Positions 6,539 to 9,552 of a stretch of DNA of 9,552 bases are shown piece by piece. A program made the translations under genes and the position numbers. The notes below the pieces were generated by a model. The model was not told the DNA's origin and made no database searches. It worked only from the letters and a program-made list of their open reading frames with translations. Location of the stretch: NCBI GenBank assembly GCA_025351615.1, contig JANXVP010000340.1:1-9552 (forward strand), given 5' to 3'. This stretch comes from Ramlibacter sp. (GTDB lineage Bacteria > Pseudomonadota > Gammaproteobacteria > Burkholderiales > Burkholderiaceae_C). Numbering within the stretch: the stretch's first letter is position 1; the number at the start of each line of letters is the position of its first letter.

Positions 6539-7510
6539 ATGATGCGCAAGACGATCCATTCATTATTCACTGCGGCCGCCCTGCTGGGCCTGGGCGCTTA
6601 CCCCGTGATCGCCACAGCGGCGGCGCCAATGGTGAAAACCCAGGCGCCGGGGTACTACCGAATGATGCTGGGCGACTTCGAGGTGACGGCGCTATCGGAC
6701 GGCACCGTGCAGCTGCCGATGCCCAAGCTGCTCATCGCCGCCAGGCCGGGCGAGGTCAAGCAGGCACTCGAGCGCAATTTCATGCCGTCCGACACCGTCG
6801 AAACCTCGGTCAACGGCTATCTTGTCAACACCGGCTCCCGGCTGGTGCTGATCGACACCGGCGCTGCTGGACTGTTCGGCCCGACGCTGGGCAACCTGCT
6901 GGTCAATTTGCGCGCCGCTGGCTACCAGCCCGAGCAGGTCGACGAGATCTACATCACCCACATGCACGCCGACCACGTCGGCGGGCTGATGGCCGGCGCC
7001 AGCCGCGCGTTCCCGAATGCAACGCTGCGGATCGACCAGCGTGACACCGACTACTGGCTGAGCGAAGCCAACCTGGCCGCGGCGCCTGCCGACGCCAAGG
7101 GATTCTTCCAGGGGGCCATGGCTTCGGTCAACCCTTATGCCGCGGCCGGCAAGCTCAAGCCCTTCCAGGGCCGAACCGAACTGGTGCCGGGCATTCACTC
7201 GGCGCCGGGCTATGGGCACACGCCGGGCCACACCGTCTACGTGGTCGAGAGCAAGGGCCAGAAGCTGGTGCTGTGGGGCGACCTGATGCACGTCGCGGCA
7301 GTGCAGTTCGAGGATCCCGCAGTGACGATCCAGTTCGATTCCGACCAGCCCGCCGCGGCGCGTGAACGCATGCAGGCCTACGCGGACGCAGCCAAGAGCG
7401 GCTACCTGGTGGCTGCCTCGCACATCGCATTTCCCGGGATGGGTCACCTGCGCCCCGGCGCCGGCCAAGCCTACACCTGGGTCCCGCTGAATTATTCCGG
7501 TCTCAAGTAG
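6539..7510 (+). CDS. Exported metallo-beta-lactamase-fold hydrolase
   Basis: A 323-residue MBL-fold enzyme with an N-terminal signal peptide (basic MMRKTIHS, hydrophobic core, Ala-rich cleavage region near 25-30), so periplasmic or secreted. The binuclear metal site is complete: the THMHADHVGG motif gives His141, His143, Asp145 and His146; GHTPGHT gives His231; LWGDLMH gives Asp248; ASHIAFPG gives His295. Overall architecture and length resemble the methyl parathion hydrolase/quorum-quenching lactonase branch of the superfamily, but substrate cannot be read from sequence and neighbours give no clue. ATGs at 6539 and 6542 are adjacent and equally plausible. The upstream TGGA at 6529-6532 is a weak ribosome site. 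It starts 62 bp after the kinase stop, so co-transcription is possible, and it ends at a strong hairpin terminator. Confidence 0.9.
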   Translation: MMRKTIHSLFTAAALLGLGAYPVIATAAAPMVKTQAPGYYRMMLGDFEVTALSDGTVQLPMPKLLIAARPGEVKQALERNFMPSDTVETSVNGYLVNTGSRLVLIDTGAAGLFGPTLGNLLVNLRAAGYQPEQVDEIYITHMHADHVGGLMAGASRAFPNATLRIDQRDTDYWLSEANLAAAPADAKGFFQGAMASVNPYAAAGKLKPFQGRTELVPGIHSAPGYGHTPGHTVYVVESKGQKLVLWGDLMHVAAVQFEDPAVTIQFDSDQPAAARERMQAYADAAKSGYLVAASHIAFPGMGHLRPGAGQAYTWVPLNYSGLK

Positions 7511-7542
7511 GCCCTGCAGCTGAGCTGCGGGCCCCGGTTTTT
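7510..7542 (+). terminator. Intrinsic terminator after the MBL hydrolase gene
   Basis: The hairpin pairs GGCCC-GCAG (7510-7519, with one bulged T at 7515) with CTGC-GGGCC (7525-7533) around a CTGAG loop. CCGG and a five-T run (7538-7542) follow. The T-run overlaps the stop codon of the convergent puuD gene. It suits termination of rightward transcription. Leftward there is no T-tract, so puuD transcripts would gain only the stem. Confidence 0.7.
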
Positions 7543-8737
7543 ACTCGGTCTTCGCGCCGTCCTGGAACCAGCGCGCGATCACCGCTCGCTCGGCGTCGGT
7601 GATGCCCGTCGCGTTGTTCAGCGGCATGGCCCTGGCCACCGCGGCCTGCTGGTAGACGGCCTGTGCGTGCTGTTTGAGCGCCTGCGGCGAATCGAGGCGG
7701 ACGTTCTTCATCTGCACCTGCGCGCCGTGGCACAGGTAGCAGCGCTGCTCCAGCACTTGCCGGACCTCGGCGTAGCCCGCGACCCTGGGCGCCGCGGCCG
7801 CAGTCGACGCGTCGGGGCGCAGCCAGGCGACCACGCCGAGAATCACCGCGACGCCGACCAGCGCATACGGCAGCGGATGCCGGTTGCGCCCCAGCTTCCA
7901 GCCATGGCGCAGCACGAAGAACTGCCGGATCGCAGCGCCGGCGACCATCATCAAAATCAGCACCAGCCAGTTGCGCGGGCTGCCGTAGGTGAAGCCGTAG
8001 TGGTTCGAGAGCATCGCGAACAGCACAGGCAGCGTGAAGTAGGTGTTGTGGACGCTGCGCTGCTTGCCGTGCAGTCCATGCACCGGGTCGACAGTCTGCC
8101 CCGCCTTGATGGCCGCGACCATCTTGCGCTGGCCCGGAATGATCCAGTACGCCACATTGGCGGTCATCGCTGTCCCGATCATCGCGCCGACCAGCAGAAA
8201 CGCCGCGCGACCCGGGAACCAGTGGCAGGCCAGCCAGGCCGCGACGCCCACCAGCACCAGCACCAGCGCGCCGACGATGGCGTCACCGTTCTTCTTCTCG
8301 CCGAAGACACGGCAGACCGCGTCATAGAGGAGCCAGAACACCAGCAGGAACGCGAGCGCCACCGCGATCGCCGTTGCGGGCGACCAGTCCATCAAAGCCT
8401 TGTCGACCAGGTAGCTGCCGGCATTCCAGAGGTAGGAAATGGTGAACAGCGAGAAGCCCGAGATCCAGGTCCAGTAAGCCTCCCAGTAGAACCAGTGCAA
8501 GTGCGCCGGCAGCTGGGGCGGCTTCACCGCGAACTTGACCGGGTGGTAGAAGCCGCCGCCGTGCACCGCCCAGAGCTCGCCGCTCACGCCTTGCCGTTTC
8601 AGCGCATCGTCGAGCGGCGGCGTCAGACTGGAATCAAGAAAAACGAAATAGAAGCTGGCGCCGATCCAGGCGATGGCGGTGATCACGTGGACCCATCGCA
8701 GCAACAGGTTGGCCCAGTCCAGAAGATAGCTTTCCAT
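7541..8737 (-). CDS. puuD: Membrane-bound cytochrome c urate hydroxylase PuuD
   Basis: A 398-residue integral membrane protein expected to oxidise urate to 5-hydroxyisourate, passing electrons through a fused cytochrome c to the respiratory chain rather than making hydrogen peroxide as uricase does. The N-terminal domain (about 1-315) has several hydrophobic helices and the family opening (LLRWVHVITAIAWIGASFYF), plus FYHPVKF, HLHWFYWEAYWTWISGF and NTYFTLPVLFAMLSNHY. The C-terminal cytochrome c domain (about 320-398) has the heme motif C333-YLC336-H337 and a likely axial Met371 in RAMPLNNATG. The open frame continues 10 codons upstream, but the ATG at 8737 matches the family start (MESYLLDWANLLLRW) and has AAGG four bases before it. 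It lies 73 bp downstream of xdhC on the same strand, consistent with a purine-degradation operon. Identification is confident. Confidence 0.95.
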   Translation of the reverse strand: MESYLLDWANLLLRWVHVITAIAWIGASFYFVFLDSSLTPPLDDALKRQGVSGELWAVHGGGFYHPVKFAVKPPQLPAHLHWFYWEAYWTWISGFSLFTISYLWNAGSYLVDKALMDWSPATAIAVALAFLLVFWLLYDAVCRVFGEKKNGDAIVGALVLVLVGVAAWLACHWFPGRAAFLLVGAMIGTAMTANVAYWIIPGQRKMVAAIKAGQTVDPVHGLHGKQRSVHNTYFTLPVLFAMLSNHYGFTYGSPRNWLVLILMMVAGAAIRQFFVLRHGWKLGRNRHPLPYALVGVAVILGVVAWLRPDASTAAAAPRVAGYAEVRQVLEQRCYLCHGAQVQMKNVRLDSPQALKQHAQAVYQQAAVARAMPLNNATGITDAERAVIARWFQDGAKTE

Positions 8738-8810
8738 GGCACCTTGAAGTTCCGGCCCGCTCGCCACCGCGGGTCGCCCGGCGCCGCTGCAACCTGTGGC
8801 GCCAGTGTAT

Positions 8811-9552
8811 TTACTTTTCGGGCGTTTCCCACGAACGCAGCTGCAGCAGCTGCGCCGCGACGCTCGCGGCGATCACTTCGGGTTGCTTGCCCTCGATGCC
8901 CGGCAGGCCGATCGGGCAGGTCACCTGCGCCAGCTCCTGTTTCGAAAAGCCGCGCTGCTCCAGCCGGTGGCGGAACGCGGCCCACTTGGTCTTGCTGCCG
9001 ATCAAGCCCAAAAAAGGCAGGTCGTTGCGCTCGCGCTGGCGCTTCAGGCAGGCCGCGACGACGTCGAGATCCTCCGCGTGACTGAAGCTCATGACCAGCA
9101 TGTGGGACCCGGCGGCGACGCCGACAACGGCGGCCTGCACCGGGTCCGAGTGCTCGCACTCGACGTTCGCCGGCACGGTGGCGGGAAAAATCTTGTCGCG
9201 GCTGTCGATCCAGCGCACAGCAAACGGCAGAGGCCCGAGTGCTGCGACCAGGGCCCGGCCGACGTGGCCGCCGCCGAACAATGCCACCGGGATTCGCCTC
9301 GGCGCCAGCCGGCTGGCCAGCGCCGGCGCATCGGCCGCGGCGACCGCTTCGAAGCGCAGGTGAACCACGCCGCCGCAGCATTGGCCCAGGCCCGGTCCCA
9401 ACGGAAACCGGAGCACTGCTTCGCCGGAGCCGCCAGCCAGCCGCCTGCGCGCCTCTTCAATTGCCTGCTGTTCGAAATGGCCGCCGCCGATGGTGCCGAC
9501 GAAACGGTCGCGGAACACCCCCATCCAGGCGCCAACCTCGCGCGGGACCGAA
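8811..9552 (-). CDS. xdhC: Xanthine dehydrogenase accessory protein XdhC, 5' end outside window
   Basis: The frame is open past the window edge and gives the last 246 residues. An ATG at 9524 is internal: the codons before it read SVPREVGAW, which belongs to the conserved XdhC N-terminal motif leading into MGVFRD and GTIGGGHFEQQAI. Further on, GPGLGQCCGG carries the conserved Cys pair. The C-terminal Rossmann-like domain has IPVALFGGGHVGRAL, WIDSRDKIFP, FSHAEDLDVV and LPFLGLIGSKTKW, ending with CPIGLPGIEGKQPEVIAASV. XdhC binds molybdenum cofactor and assists its sulfuration and insertion into xanthine dehydrogenase in the cytoplasm. It is the natural upstream partner of puuD: the dehydrogenase it matures makes the urate that PuuD consumes. 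The structural genes xdhA/xdhB would be expected just beyond the right edge. Confidence 0.94.
   Translation of the reverse strand, partial: SVPREVGAWMGVFRDRFVGTIGGGHFEQQAIEEARRRLAGGSGEAVLRFPLGPGLGQCCGGVVHLRFEAVAAADAPALASRLAPRRIPVALFGGGHVGRALVAALGPLPFAVRWIDSRDKIFPATVPANVECEHSDPVQAAVVGVAAGSHMLVMSFSHAEDLDVVAACLKRQRERNDLPFLGLIGSKTKWAAFRHRLEQRGFSKQELAQVTCPIGLPGIEGKQPEVIAASVAAQLLQLRSWETPEK

Noticed and set aside
7667..9085. A 472-codon plus-strand open frame opposite puuD and xdhC
   Set aside because: Its Gln/Arg/His-rich translation is typical of antisense reading, and it spans two well-identified minus-strand genes.

Overview
The window is high-GC and densely coded. Its gene content (an orphan Bug-type solute-binding protein, DUF3016, large hybrid histidine kinases, PuuD and XdhC) suggests a betaproteobacterium, most likely of the order Burkholderiales. 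That is a judgement from gene families only, and the genus cannot be fixed from here. I see no mobile element, CRISPR array, tRNA or rRNA.

Layout. Positions 1-177 hold the 3' end of a probable hotdog-fold thioesterase. A small exported DUF3016 protein follows (318-818, +). It converges on a three-gene minus-strand unit (3511 down to 834): a periplasmic tripartite-tricarboxylate-transporter (Bug/TctC) binding protein, a type-2 (MOFRL-family) glycerate kinase and a small cupin. This looks like an uptake and catabolism cassette for a small organic acid entering through glycerate or hydroxypyruvate. A 323-bp divergent intergenic region separates it from a signalling locus.

The signalling locus (3835-6476, +) is the most interesting part. 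It starts with the wreck of a large multi-HAMP hybrid histidine kinase. The N-terminal part and the last receiver domain remain, but the kinase core is gone. The remaining receiver has also lost the segment carrying its phosphoacceptor aspartate. The two lesions shift the frame in opposite senses, so one open frame still runs to the native stop. There it overlaps the TTG start of an intact REC-HisKA-HATPase-REC hybrid kinase.

Downstream lies an exported metallo-beta-lactamase-fold hydrolase (6539-7510, +) ending in a good intrinsic terminator. It converges on a purine-catabolism pair on the minus strand: xdhC (xanthine dehydrogenase maturation, cut by the window edge) followed by puuD (membrane cytochrome c urate hydroxylase). 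These cover consecutive steps from xanthine to urate to 5-hydroxyisourate.

I found no convincing undescribed system. The decayed kinase with its preserved stop/start junction, and the transporter/glycerate kinase/cupin cassette, are the observations most worth checking.
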